From Candidatus Iainarchaeum sp. (lineage in GTDB: Archaea > Iainarchaeota > Iainarchaeia > Iainarchaeales > GCA-2688035): a stretch of DNA of 17,351 nucleotides. The stretch is taken from contig JAFGEM010000065.1 of the NCBI GenBank assembly GCA_016931555.1, positions 1 to 17,351 on the forward strand, in the 5' to 3' direction. Every line of letters starts with the position of its first letter. Within the stretch, counting starts at the first letter, position 1. Below are positions 1 through 6,464 of the stretch, piece by piece. A program made the translations under genes and the position numbers. Below the pieces are notes generated by a model. It was not told the origin of the DNA. It saw only the letters and a list, made by a program, of their open reading frames with translations, and searched no databases.

Positions 1-173
1 GCGAGTGTCTGCAGTGCAGTGAGGTGCTGTGCTTTCAACCCGGGGTTTGGGCGTTTTGCGCGGATGTTTTTAATGTACACTGGTTTTTGGAGAAGTGCGG
101 AAAGCGCAAGGGCTGTTCTAACTGACTGGCCCCCGCCCTCCCCCTGCGAAGCATCAATTTCAATGAATTCCAT
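1..173 (-). CDS. rtcA: RNA 3'-terminal phosphate cyclase, N-terminal part (cut by window edge)
   Basis: The minus strand from the ATG at 173 reads 57 codons without a stop and leaves the window at base 1, so only the N-terminus is present. The family converts RNA 3'-phosphate ends to 2',3'-cyclic phosphates using ATP, in the cytoplasm. Seen: the glycine-rich signature DASQGEGGGQ at residues 7-16, then RTALALSAL (19-27), and the hallmark IRAKRPNPGL followed by QHLTAL (residues 37-54). These match the start of RtcA in order and spacing, and the protein starts a few residues before the DxSQGEGGGQ motif as usual. No Shine-Dalgarno is evident; the AT-rich core at 195-210 lies about 25-35 bases upstream, so the mRNA may be leaderless. 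The gene is divergent from the epimerase gene. Open frames on the plus strand over this segment are shadows. The related non-catalytic Rcl1 branch is unlikely here. Confidence 0.92.
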   Translation of the reverse strand, partial: MEFIEIDASQGEGGGQSVRTALALSALLQKPVYIKNIRAKRPNPGLKAQHLTALQTL

Positions 174-194
174 ATATTTCAAGATTAGTCCAAA

Positions 195-210
195 AAATAA
201 ATATATTAAT
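195..210. promoter_or_regulatory. Divergent AT-rich promoter core between rtcA and the epimerase gene
   Basis: A run made only of A and T (AAATAAATATATTAAT) lies in the 61-base gap between two divergent starts. It ends 25 bases before the plus-strand ATG at 235 and begins 22 bases from the minus-strand ATG at 173. That is the archaeal TATA-to-start distance for leaderless transcripts in both directions. The two TATA boxes cannot be separated by eye. Confidence 0.5.
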
Positions 211-234
211 AGGAATTGGGTTGATTATTGTGTT

Positions 235-1137
235 ATGCGAATCCTGGTTACTGGAAGCAGCGGCTTTATTGGAAAGCGCCTTGTTCACGCGCTCAAAAAG
301 ACAGGGGCACAGGTGCACGAGTTTGATATTGCACTTGGAAATGACCTGCTTGACAGGGAGGAATGCAGCAAGGCTGTTCAGGGCATTGACATTGTTTTTC
401 ACCTTGCAGCTGTTCTTGAGGAAAACAGCCCAATGCTGCACAAAGTCAATGTCATTGGAACACAGAATATTGCGGAAGCCAGTGCACAGGCGCGTGCAAA
501 GCAGTTTGTTTTTTTGAGCAGCGTAGGAGTGCATGGAAAGTCGAAAGAAATTGTTAATGAAAAGAGCCCAATACACCCGGAAACAGAGTATGAAAAGACA
601 AAGGCAGAGGCGGAACAGATTATTCTGGAATTTCAGGAAATGATGCCTATTACAATAATCCGCTCTGCACTGGTTCTCGGGGCTAATTCACAGTGGAGTG
701 GAATCGTTAAAATTATAAAAAAGGATTTTCCAATCCCGGGAAACGGAAAAAACACTTTTCAAACTATTTTTGTTGACGACCTTGTTTCTGCACTGGTGTT
801 TACAGTGAATAATGAAAAGTGCTTTGGGGAAACCTTTATTGCTGCGGGAAATGAAAAGCCGAGTTTGGGGGAGCTTGTTGCAATTGTCAGGAAAGAACTG
901 GGAATGAAGGGAAAGACAAAAACGTTTCCAAGTTCAATTGCAAAAACCTTTGCAGGGCTGAACAGCCTGAAGAACAAATTGCGCGGGAAAAATAGTTTTT
1001 TTGAACCGGTTTATATTAATAGGATTTTGCATGAGCGTAATTATGACACGCAAAAAATTTTGGAAATTGGCTGGAAGCCAAAAACAAGTTTGGAAGATGC
1101 TATAAAGAAAACCTTGGAGGGATTGAATGCCGTTTAG
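235..1137 (+). CDS. NAD-dependent epimerase/dehydratase (extended SDR family)
   Basis: A 300-residue soluble protein with a Rossmann fold. Seen: the dinucleotide-binding loop TGSSGFIG (residues 6-13, GxxGxxG), D31 at the end of the second strand, FHLAAV (55-60), LSSVGVHG (94-101) holding the catalytic Ser/Thr region, and the active-site pair Y119xxxK123. The C-terminal half has the usual substrate-domain pattern, IFVDDLVSAL (178-187). The family acts on nucleotide-sugars or other hydroxyl and keto substrates; the substrate cannot be read from the sequence. I start at the ATG at 235, because the in-frame extension upstream to base 19 runs through the promoter and antisense to rtcA, and the Rossmann strand begins right at this Met. 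Its stop overlaps the next gene by 11 bases, so the two are probably translationally coupled. NADP-dependent reductase or sugar-nucleotide epimerase are both possible. Confidence 0.88.
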   Translation: MRILVTGSSGFIGKRLVHALKKTGAQVHEFDIALGNDLLDREECSKAVQGIDIVFHLAAVLEENSPMLHKVNVIGTQNIAEASAQARAKQFVFLSSVGVHGKSKEIVNEKSPIHPETEYEKTKAEAEQIILEFQEMMPITIIRSALVLGANSQWSGIVKIIKKDFPIPGNGKNTFQTIFVDDLVSALVFTVNNEKCFGETFIAAGNEKPSLGELVAIVRKELGMKGKTKTFPSSIAKTFAGLNSLKNKLRGKNSFFEPVYINRILHERNYDTQKILEIGWKPKTSLEDAIKKTLEGLNAV

Positions 1138-1591
1138 GGAATGGTTTAGGAGAAAAAAGCCAAAGGCTGAGAAACAAACACAAGGAAATCGAGTGCCACA
1201 AGAAACAGCAAAAAGACAGCCAAAAAAGGTGAAACCGCATGAATTTTTTGAAAGGCTTCCAGTTACTAGCACAAGTTTTATGGGCGCGTGCAAGAAAGCA
1301 GGCTTGGCAGGAATGGAAGCACATACATTTGCACAAATGTATTCTGCAGCCAAAACCTCTCCTGAACCGATTTGGGTAAAAGCACGAGAGGCTTTTAAAA
1401 AAGCCCAGGGGATTATTGCAAAAGAAAAGCTTACAACTGCAGAAAGATTGAAGAGGGAAAGGCGTGCCTTAGAAGGCATCTTTGCACAAGTGCTTCCGAA
1501 AACAAACATCGGGCGCCCAGCAACAGGGGAAACCCCAGACGCTATAGACGACGTTTTGGATGAGTGGGCACGGCAAGAAAAAGAGGACTAA
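1127..1591 (+). CDS. Small basic protein of unknown function
   Basis: I do not recognise this 154-residue protein. It starts inside the end of the epimerase gene (11-base overlap, different frame), with a good Shine-Dalgarno GGAGGG at 1116-1121, five bases before the ATG. The first 35 residues are lysine/arginine rich and probably disordered. Residues 38-120 look like a compact helical domain (HEFFERLPVTS, then MEAHTFAQMYSAAKTS and a helix with KAREAFKKAQGIIAKEK). The tail is acidic (DAIDDVLDEW). There is no signal peptide, membrane segment or cysteine cluster. The overlap and shared strand say it is co-expressed with the epimerase. Its stop TAA is directly followed by the stop of the convergent GGGP synthase gene. 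It is a real gene by ribosome site and coupling; the function is open. Confidence 0.75.
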   Translation: MPFREWFRRKKPKAEKQTQGNRVPQETAKRQPKKVKPHEFFERLPVTSTSFMGACKKAGLAGMEAHTFAQMYSAAKTSPEPIWVKAREAFKKAQGIIAKEKLTTAERLKRERRALEGIFAQVLPKTNIGRPATGETPDAIDDVLDEWARQEKED

Positions 1592-2380
1592 TCATTTTCT
1601 TTGCTTTCCTGCTTTTTCAGCTGCCTTTACCATTGCTGAAAGGAGTTTTTCCACTTGATTTGCATTATCATTTGTCTGTTCTATGGCAGCGCCAACATGA
1701 ATAATGTCTGCGCCGGCATCAATTAGTTCTGCCACTTGTTTTTCTGTTTTCACTCCGCCTGCAACAATTATTGGAACAGAAACAAGCTTGCGCGCAGCTG
1801 CAACCAATTCTTTTGGAACATGCTTTGGAGAGCCGCCTCCGGCCTCAAGAATAACAAAATGCGAACCCATGTATTCTCCAGCGAGCGCTGTAGCGCCAGC
1901 AAGATAGGGAATGTCGCGCGGAATGCACTTTGCCCGTCCAACATGCCCAACAGCCATTCCAGGCTCAACAATAATGTATGACGTTGGAATAACCTCCAAA
2001 CCCATTTTTTTTACTGGAATCGAAGATGCTATTTGCGCACCCGATAGATAATAGGGGTCTAAAGAATTTAACATTGACATGAAATAAACTGCATCTGCAT
2101 GCTCGTTGAGCGTTGCAATGTTTCCCGGAAAAAGAATTACAGGAAGCTTAGAGCTCTTTTTTATTGAGAGTATTGTCTGCTCCAAAAGCAGCCCTTGCGC
2201 GCCAATGCTCCCGCCTACTGCAATTGCTGCAACGCCCGCTTTTTCCGCGATTTTTGCGAGTTCGCCTGCTTTTGCAGGGCTCTGGTTCGGAGGATCCAGA
2301 ACCAAAAAAATCAAGCCCTTTTTTTGGGATATTTTTTCAAGTATTGCGTTATATGTTTTTCCAAAATGCTTGCCTGACAT
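1592..2380 (-). CDS. Geranylgeranylglyceryl phosphate synthase (GGGPS/PcrB family)
   Basis: The enzyme joins geranylgeranyl diphosphate to sn-glycerol 1-phosphate and makes the first ether bond of archaeal membrane lipids. It is a 262-residue TIM-barrel. Seen: FLVLDPPNQ (residues 25-33, Mg/diphosphate Asp), AVGGSIG (54-60), ILFPGN (82-87), YFMSMLNS (99-106), the family signature YIIVEPGMAVG (135-145) with the RAKCIPRD segment after it, and the phosphate-binding loops EAGGGS (179-184), VAGGV (206-210) and HVGAAIE (228-234). Length and the extra YMGSHFVILEAGGGS block resemble the long archaeal (group II) form. The frame is open to a TTG at 2389, but I start at the ATG at 2380 because family members begin close to this KTYNAILEKI helix. 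A TATA-like box lies at 2413-2423 on this strand. The gene is convergent with the small basic protein gene and follows the MBL hydrolase gene by 62 bases. Confidence 0.93.
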   Translation of the reverse strand: MSGKHFGKTYNAILEKISQKKGLIFLVLDPPNQSPAKAGELAKIAEKAGVAAIAVGGSIGAQGLLLEQTILSIKKSSKLPVILFPGNIATLNEHADAVYFMSMLNSLDPYYLSGAQIASSIPVKKMGLEVIPTSYIIVEPGMAVGHVGRAKCIPRDIPYLAGATALAGEYMGSHFVILEAGGGSPKHVPKELVAAARKLVSVPIIVAGGVKTEKQVAELIDAGADIIHVGAAIEQTNDNANQVEKLLSAMVKAAEKAGKQRK

Positions 2381-2412
2381 GAGAATCAACTGGAAATAAT
2401 TGTTTTAGTTAG

Positions 2413-2423
2413 TTATAAAAAGC
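2413..2423 (-). promoter_or_regulatory. TATA box of the GGGP synthase gene
   Basis: Read on the minus strand, CTTTTTATAAC lies 33-43 bases before the ATG at 2380, placing the transcript start about 10 bases upstream of translation. This is the only A/T-rich core in the short gap to the MBL hydrolase gene. The call rests on position and composition. Confidence 0.45.
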
Positions 2424-2442
2424 ATATTGTAGGCACAAAAAA

Positions 2443-3099
2443 TCACAGTTCCACAGAAGCGTATTGCTTTGCAATTGCAAGATTCTCGCGCTGGCTGCCG
2501 GAGAAAACACTTCCATGCCCCGGGAACAATTGGGTGAATTCCATTTCAGAGAGCCTTGCAAGCGAATCAACTAACTGTTTTCTGCTGCCCCCCTGCAAAT
2601 CCCATCTTCCAACTCCGGATTCAAATAAAGTGTCCCCGGAAAACAAGAGCTTTTTCTGCGCATCAAAAAAACACACGCTCCCTACAGTGTGCCCCGGCGT
2701 GCAAATCACCTCAAGCACAAATTCCCCCAAATCAATTTTTTGATCCGGCCTTAAAAAATTTTTTATTTGCGGAAATTCTCTGACAGAAACAAGGTTTGAT
2801 GCACTGAATTCAGGGTCTTTTCTGTTTACATGAATTGCGTCGCTTTCATGCATCCAAAATTCCGAGTGCTTGAAGAGCGCTGAATTCCCAAAATGGTCTG
2901 CATGGCCGTGAGTGTGCAGCACAACCTCAACTTTTTCAGGAGAAATTCCAAGCTTATTCAATCCAGACATTAGCAATTGCCCGTTGGAATGCGAGGAAGA
3001 GTCAATCAATGCATTGCGCTTGCCTTTGATGAGGAAAACATTGCTTCCAATGCTCGTGCTTTCAAAAGCAAAAAGATTTGGGAGAATTTCTCGAAACAT
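2443..3099 (-). CDS. MBL-fold metallo-hydrolase (glyoxalase II-like)
   Basis: A 218-residue protein with the complete metallo-beta-lactamase metal-site set: HTHGHADH (residues 62-69; H64, H66, D68 and H69 as ligands), H137 in TPGHTVGS, D156 in FSGDTLF, and H195 in FPGHG. Those seven ligands make an active two-metal hydrolase likely. The single-domain length and the SGDTLFESGVGR segment match glyoxalase II-like and general MBL hydrolases that act on thioesters or other small substrates. It lacks the extra domains of beta-CASP RNases and of flavodiiron proteins. The substrate is unknown. The ATG at 3099 is preceded on its own strand by a TATA-like CTTATTAAC at 3126-3134, so the message is probably leaderless. 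It sits in the same orientation as the GGGP synthase gene, with a separate promoter likely for each. Confidence 0.88.
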   Translation of the reverse strand: MFREILPNLFAFESTSIGSNVFLIKGKRNALIDSSSHSNGQLLMSGLNKLGISPEKVEVVLHTHGHADHFGNSALFKHSEFWMHESDAIHVNRKDPEFSASNLVSVREFPQIKNFLRPDQKIDLGEFVLEVICTPGHTVGSVCFFDAQKKLLFSGDTLFESGVGRWDLQGGSRKQLVDSLARLSEMEFTQLFPGHGSVFSGSQRENLAIAKQYASVEL

Positions 3100-3140
3100 G
3101 CAATAAGAATTATTCGCTTGAACCAGTTAATAAGCTTTAC

Positions 3141-3182
3141 ACAAAAAAACAACACTATACATAACTTGTTTTTTTGTTTGCG
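3141..3182. repeat. Stem-loop repeat element, copy 1
   Basis: An 11-base perfect inverted repeat (CAAAAAAACAA at 3142-3152 with its complement at 3166-3176) encloses a 13-base loop containing TATACATAAC. A second version of the whole element occurs at 8092-8137; 18 bases from the loop into the 3' arm are identical (3156-3173 and 8109-8126). It lies between the divergent MBL and RPA genes. It could be a promoter module, an RNA hairpin or a small dispersed repeat. Confidence 0.55.
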
Positions 3183-3235
3183 TTTTTTGGATTTGTTTTT
3201 AACTTTTTCCCGCATTACTTCTTTTGGGTTTTTGG

Positions 3236-4549
3236 GTGCAGGAAAACACGAGTGTTCTGATTGACAGGATTGCAAGCGAAAGCGGCAAGCCAAAACAAGA
3301 GATTCTTGAGAAAATTGAGTCCAAAAAAGAAAAGTTTGCTGGATTGCTTACAGAGAGCGGCGCTGCTTTAATGGTTGCAAAGGAACTGGGTTTAGAGATT
3401 GACAAAAATTCTAAGCGGCTTAAGATTGCACAGTTAGAGGACGGAATGAGCAACATTGACCTGCTTGTAAGAGTAATGCAGGTTTTTGCGCCACGCGAGT
3501 TTGAGAAAAACGGGAAAAAGGGAAGATTATGCAATTTGGTTGTTGCAGATGACTCCGGAGAAATTCGGCTTACGCTTTGGCATGATGATGTTAAAAAAAT
3601 GCAGGAGCAGGGCATTGAAAGGGGAAGCATCCTGCAGATAAACAATTGTTACGTTACAAGCTTTAAGGACAGAGTGCAACTCAATCTTTCTTATCAAGGA
3701 AAATTTTTGTCAAACCAAAAAAAAGATGCGGGTTTTCTGCCAAAAATAGAGAACAAGATTCTCAAGCTTGACGAACTGCGGGCGGGATTGAATGATGTAA
3801 GCGTAATAGCGCGGGTTTTGCGTGTTTTTCCTGCAAACGAGTTCAAAAAAGACACTGGAACAGGCAGAGTAGTAAATTTTATGGTTGCAGACAAGACAAA
3901 CACAATACGCGCTACTGCATGGAATGATTTAACGCGTGAAGTAGAAAAGCTTGTGGAAAACGATTTAATAAAAATCGAGGGAGGCTATACAAAAGAAGGC
4001 ATGAAGGGAATTGAGCTGCACCTTGGTTACTCTGCAAGGCTCCTGAAAAACCCAAAAACAGGGGAAACTCTTCCGAGTGCAATGGAACTTAGGGGTGCAG
4101 AGGTAGTCCAAAAAAAGATTTCAAATCTGCATGAACAGGACGGGACAGTAGAGATACAGGGGAAAATCTCTGAAATCGGAAAGGGAAAACTCTATTTCAG
4201 CAAGTGCAAACAGTGCGGAAAAAAAGTAATTCAAATAGACGAGAGCTATTTGTGCGAGAACTGCGGAGAACAAAAGGAAGCTGAATCAACAGGAGTTGTT
4301 TCCGTTAGAATTGAAGACGGCACAGGCAGCGTTAACACAGTGTATTATGGGGAAAACGCGGAAAAACTCATTGGGCTTGGCATGGCAGAATTAAAGAAAA
4401 GGGTTGCAGAGTCAAGCGCGGAACAGGTTATTGAGGAACTAAAACCAAAAATTATTGGAAAAAAAATTGTGGCACGCGGGCCAGTAAAGCAGAATAGTTT
4501 TAGCGGCGAACTCGAAATAACCTGCAGGAACTTTGAATTTGCAGATTAA
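3236..4549 (+). CDS. Replication protein A-like single-stranded DNA binding protein
   Basis: A 437-residue archaeal RPA large-subunit homologue that would coat single-stranded DNA in replication and repair. Seen in order: an N-terminal helical region with LIDRIASES and the family segment GLLTESGAALMVAKELG (residues about 36-52); OB fold 1 at about 74-156 (DLLVRVMQVFAPREF ... DDSGEIRLTLW); OB fold 2 at about 184-268, which repeats the pattern (VIARVLRVFPANEF ... DKTNTIRATAW); and a C-terminal OB fold from about 302 with an inserted zinc ribbon, C324xxC327 and C340xxC343. The frame is open to a TTG at 3224; I prefer the GTG at 3236, since either precedes the conserved helix and the T-rich stretch TTTTTAAC near 3195 sits at promoter distance. 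No ATG lies near. Its stop overlaps the stop of the convergent gene within TTAA. radA lies downstream, a related function. Confidence 0.88.
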   Translation: MQENTSVLIDRIASESGKPKQEILEKIESKKEKFAGLLTESGAALMVAKELGLEIDKNSKRLKIAQLEDGMSNIDLLVRVMQVFAPREFEKNGKKGRLCNLVVADDSGEIRLTLWHDDVKKMQEQGIERGSILQINNCYVTSFKDRVQLNLSYQGKFLSNQKKDAGFLPKIENKILKLDELRAGLNDVSVIARVLRVFPANEFKKDTGTGRVVNFMVADKTNTIRATAWNDLTREVEKLVENDLIKIEGGYTKEGMKGIELHLGYSARLLKNPKTGETLPSAMELRGAEVVQKKISNLHEQDGTVEIQGKISEIGKGKLYFSKCKQCGKKVIQIDESYLCENCGEQKEAESTGVVSVRIEDGTGSVNTVYYGENAEKLIGLGMAELKKRVAESSAEQVIEELKPKIIGKKIVARGPVKQNSFSGELEITCRNFEFAD

Positions 4550-4821
4550 CCCATTTTTTTCTTTGCGCTTTCAAAACGCGATGCAAGAAGCCTGTGGCGT
4601 GCCTCCAATGCATTGTGCTTTGAAACAAGCCCTGCCTGCATAGCCTCTAATTTTTGGCGCCTAGAATCCGAAAGCGCCTGAAAAGCCAGCTGATTTGAAA
4701 CAAGGTCAAGCTCTTTTTCAACTGTTGAAAGCCTTTGGTGCAAACTACTTAGGCGCACCAAAATTTTTTGGGAAACCTCGGCTGCACGAATTTTTCTTGG
4801 TTTTCTCCTGCGGGGCATCAT
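4546..4821 (-). CDS. Small coiled-coil protein of unknown function
   Basis: A 91-residue protein that I do not recognise. The N-terminus is strongly basic (MPRRRKPRKIRAAE). Residues 15-88 are almost entirely predicted helix with heptad-like spacing of Leu, Val and Ala (for example ILVRLSSLHQRLSTVEKELDLV), so a dimeric coiled coil is likely. There are no cysteines and no membrane segment. Two ATGs stand next to each other at 4821 and 4818. A TATA-like core at 4838-4850 lies at leaderless distance. The stop is shared in TTAA with RPA on the other strand. A basic head on a coiled coil could bind nucleic acid, but nothing proves it. Codon-level composition is like the neighbours. Confidence 0.65.
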   Translation of the reverse strand: MMPRRRKPRKIRAAEVSQKILVRLSSLHQRLSTVEKELDLVSNQLAFQALSDSRRQKLEAMQAGLVSKHNALEARHRLLASRFESAKKKMG

Positions 4822-4837
4822 ACAAAAAACCAGTTAT

Positions 4838-4850
4838 AATTAAATATAAA
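4838..4850. promoter_or_regulatory. Divergent promoter core between the coiled-coil gene and the duplicated membrane protein gene
   Basis: The 48-base gap between two divergent ATGs (4821 minus, 4870 plus) holds one A/T-rich core, ATTAAATATAAAG on the plus strand and CTTTATATTTAAT on the minus strand. It is 17-30 bases from each start, which fits a shared TATA box serving two leaderless messages. No Shine-Dalgarno precedes either ATG. Confidence 0.5.
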
Positions 4851-4869
4851 GCAAAACAATGATTTTATT

Positions 4870-6342
4870 ATGCATAACAAAATTCTAATTGTTATTGGAA
4901 TTATTATAACCTTCTTTTTAATAACTGCTGTTGGGACAGAATCAGAAAATGAAATTCTTTTGCAGGGGGAGGCGCCAGAAGCAGATGAGATAAAAATGAC
5001 TGTAATGACAGACGAACGCGCGGCAAGAGAAAAGTATTACAATGAAAAAGACTTTCCGCTCATTGTCTGCTATGACTGGTATGAGCTTGAAAAAGGAGAC
5101 CTTGACTGGTGGGACAAGGAAGACTATTACCCAAAAATAAAGTTTGACAACAAAATTGTTTTTGCAGCAAATTTTATGAATTCCCTGACAGAAGAAAAAA
5201 AGAAAGAGGTAAAGGAAAAACTGGATATTGGAAGAGACTGTGTCTGGTTTCAGGAAAAGAATTCAGAAGAAAAAACAGCCCAGACAAGCGTGGGAAAGTG
5301 GCCCGGCAGAATGTTTGACTATTATTTCCCTTTATCCGAAGACTCGGAAATAGAAATTAAAATCGAAATTTGGTCAAAAAAAGAAAACAAGCTAAAGGGA
5401 ACCGCAAGCCAGACACTAACCTTTCACAAAAACCTTGTTACAACACAGCCCGCAGCAGTGGGAGTAAATGAAGATACAAAAAAAGTGGAAATAGAGCTGA
5501 ACGGCTTGAAAGAAATTCTTGAAAAGGAAGACGCAGAAGTCGAAAGCGTTGATGTAAGGAAATGCACTCCGGAACCTGTTGCAGCGTGCACAAGCCAGCC
5601 TGCACAGGTAAATACAGAGGAAGAGGAGGTAACCGCGGCACAGGCTGTTGATCCTGCAACGGCACAGGCTGTTGTTGAAGATGGGGCGGGCGTAAATGCA
5701 GAGCCGGCAATAAAAGCCAAAAAAAAGAAAACAGGGGAGCCAGTACTGATTTATGCTGTCTCAACTACTCTGGAAAACAGGCCGACAAAAAAAGAAGCAA
5801 TCACAGTGACTGTTACTGACAAAGGGGGGAATGAAAAAGACTTGTTTTTTGAGGAGGACTTTCCAATAAATGTGTGCTATGATTTTAGTGGGATAGAACA
5901 AACATGGTGGGGAAAAAACTTTGCATACCCCAAGATAACAGTGGGCGGAAAAACCTTTTTGGCAGGGCACATGCGCTACAAGCACGAAAAAGACTGGCGG
6001 GAAAAAATCAAGAATTTGGAGCAGAGCGAGAGAAAAGACTGCGTATCAATTCCTTTTGCTGGGGAGGATGCAGACGAAACAATAGAAAGCGAAACAGGTT
6101 TGCTGAAGTGGAAAACAAGAACAAAAGCAAGGGCATTTGAGACAGGAAAAGACTACAAAATAACTGTTGAATTAAAACAGGCTTTTTCCCCGGATAGAAC
6201 CTCTGACGCAGTTGTTCTTGCAACCGGAGAAAAAACAATAAGATTTGGAGAAATAATTGTTCCAAGCGAAAACATTTTGAAATATCTTGCCAAAATAAAC
6301 AGGCAGATTCCATACGACATTTATCCGGAACTGTTTGAATAG
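4870..6342 (+). CDS. Membrane-anchored extracytoplasmic protein with a tandem duplicated domain
   Basis: A 490-residue protein of unrecognised family. Residues 4-20 are a hydrophobic segment (ILIVIGIIITFFLITAV) acting as signal or N-terminal anchor; the rest would be outside. Two copies of one domain follow, residues about 38-186 and 308-460. Both contain DFPLIVCYD/DFPINVCYD (61-69, 330-338), a Trp pair with a later YPKI (W80-W81, Y87; W346-W347, Y353), and RDCV/KDCV (122-125, 389-392), then a beta-rich end closing in TLTF/TIRF. Each copy therefore has a conserved cysteine pair (C67/C124; C336/C391) that could form a disulfide. Between them lies a low-complexity linker (about 190-305), rich in Glu, Ala, Gln and Lys, with two more cysteines. 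A beta-sandwich is plausible, but no function can be assigned. The ATG at 4870 has a TATA-like core 20-32 bases upstream. radA follows 122 bases later with its own promoter. Confidence 0.8.
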   Translation: MHNKILIVIGIIITFFLITAVGTESENEILLQGEAPEADEIKMTVMTDERAAREKYYNEKDFPLIVCYDWYELEKGDLDWWDKEDYYPKIKFDNKIVFAANFMNSLTEEKKKEVKEKLDIGRDCVWFQEKNSEEKTAQTSVGKWPGRMFDYYFPLSEDSEIEIKIEIWSKKENKLKGTASQTLTFHKNLVTTQPAAVGVNEDTKKVEIELNGLKEILEKEDAEVESVDVRKCTPEPVAACTSQPAQVNTEEEEVTAAQAVDPATAQAVVEDGAGVNAEPAIKAKKKKTGEPVLIYAVSTTLENRPTKKEAITVTVTDKGGNEKDLFFEEDFPINVCYDFSGIEQTWWGKNFAYPKITVGGKTFLAGHMRYKHEKDWREKIKNLEQSERKDCVSIPFAGEDADETIESETGLLKWKTRTKARAFETGKDYKITVELKQAFSPDRTSDAVVLATGEKTIRFGEIIVPSENILKYLAKINRQIPYDIYPELFE

Positions 6343-6362
6343 CGGAAACCTGCTCTAATAAG

Positions 6363-6372
6363 TATTTAAAAA
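6363..6372 (+). promoter_or_regulatory. TATA box of radA
   Basis: TATTTAAAAA lies 20 bases after the stop of the preceding gene, in the only A/T-rich core of the gap. Transcription would begin near 6390-6397, leaving a leader of about 70 bases before the radA ATG at 6465. That is long for this window, where many genes appear leaderless or nearly so. Confidence 0.55.
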
Positions 6373-6408
6373 CAATCAAACAATCTTGTATCAGAAACTG
6401 GCAATCAA

Positions 6409-6438
6409 GGAACACGCTTTGCCCTAAAAGAGTGTTTC
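6409..6438 (+). promoter_or_regulatory. Stem-loop in the radA leader
   Basis: GGAACAC (6409-6415) pairs with GTGTTTC (6432-6438) with one G-U pair, and inside it CTTT (6417-6420) pairs with AAAG (6427-6430), leaving a 6-base loop GCCCTA and one mismatch. It ends 12 bases before the Shine-Dalgarno AGGAGG at 6451-6456. It may tune translation; no known riboswitch is recognised. Confidence 0.45.
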
Positions 6439-6464
6439 AAACAATTGCACAGGAGGAATTCTAA

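Noticed and set aside
19..234. N-terminal extension of the epimerase frame, and a Cys-rich plus-strand frame ending at 125
   Set aside because: The minus strand of this segment encodes an unmistakable RtcA N-terminus, so the plus-strand frames are shadows.
160..576. Long minus-strand open frame inside the epimerase gene
   Set aside because: No family pattern; it lies antisense to a clear Rossmann protein and crosses the promoter.
934..1509. 191-codon minus-strand open frame across the epimerase and the small basic gene
   Set aside because: It conflicts with a coupled gene pair with a good ribosome site and shows no recognisable motif.
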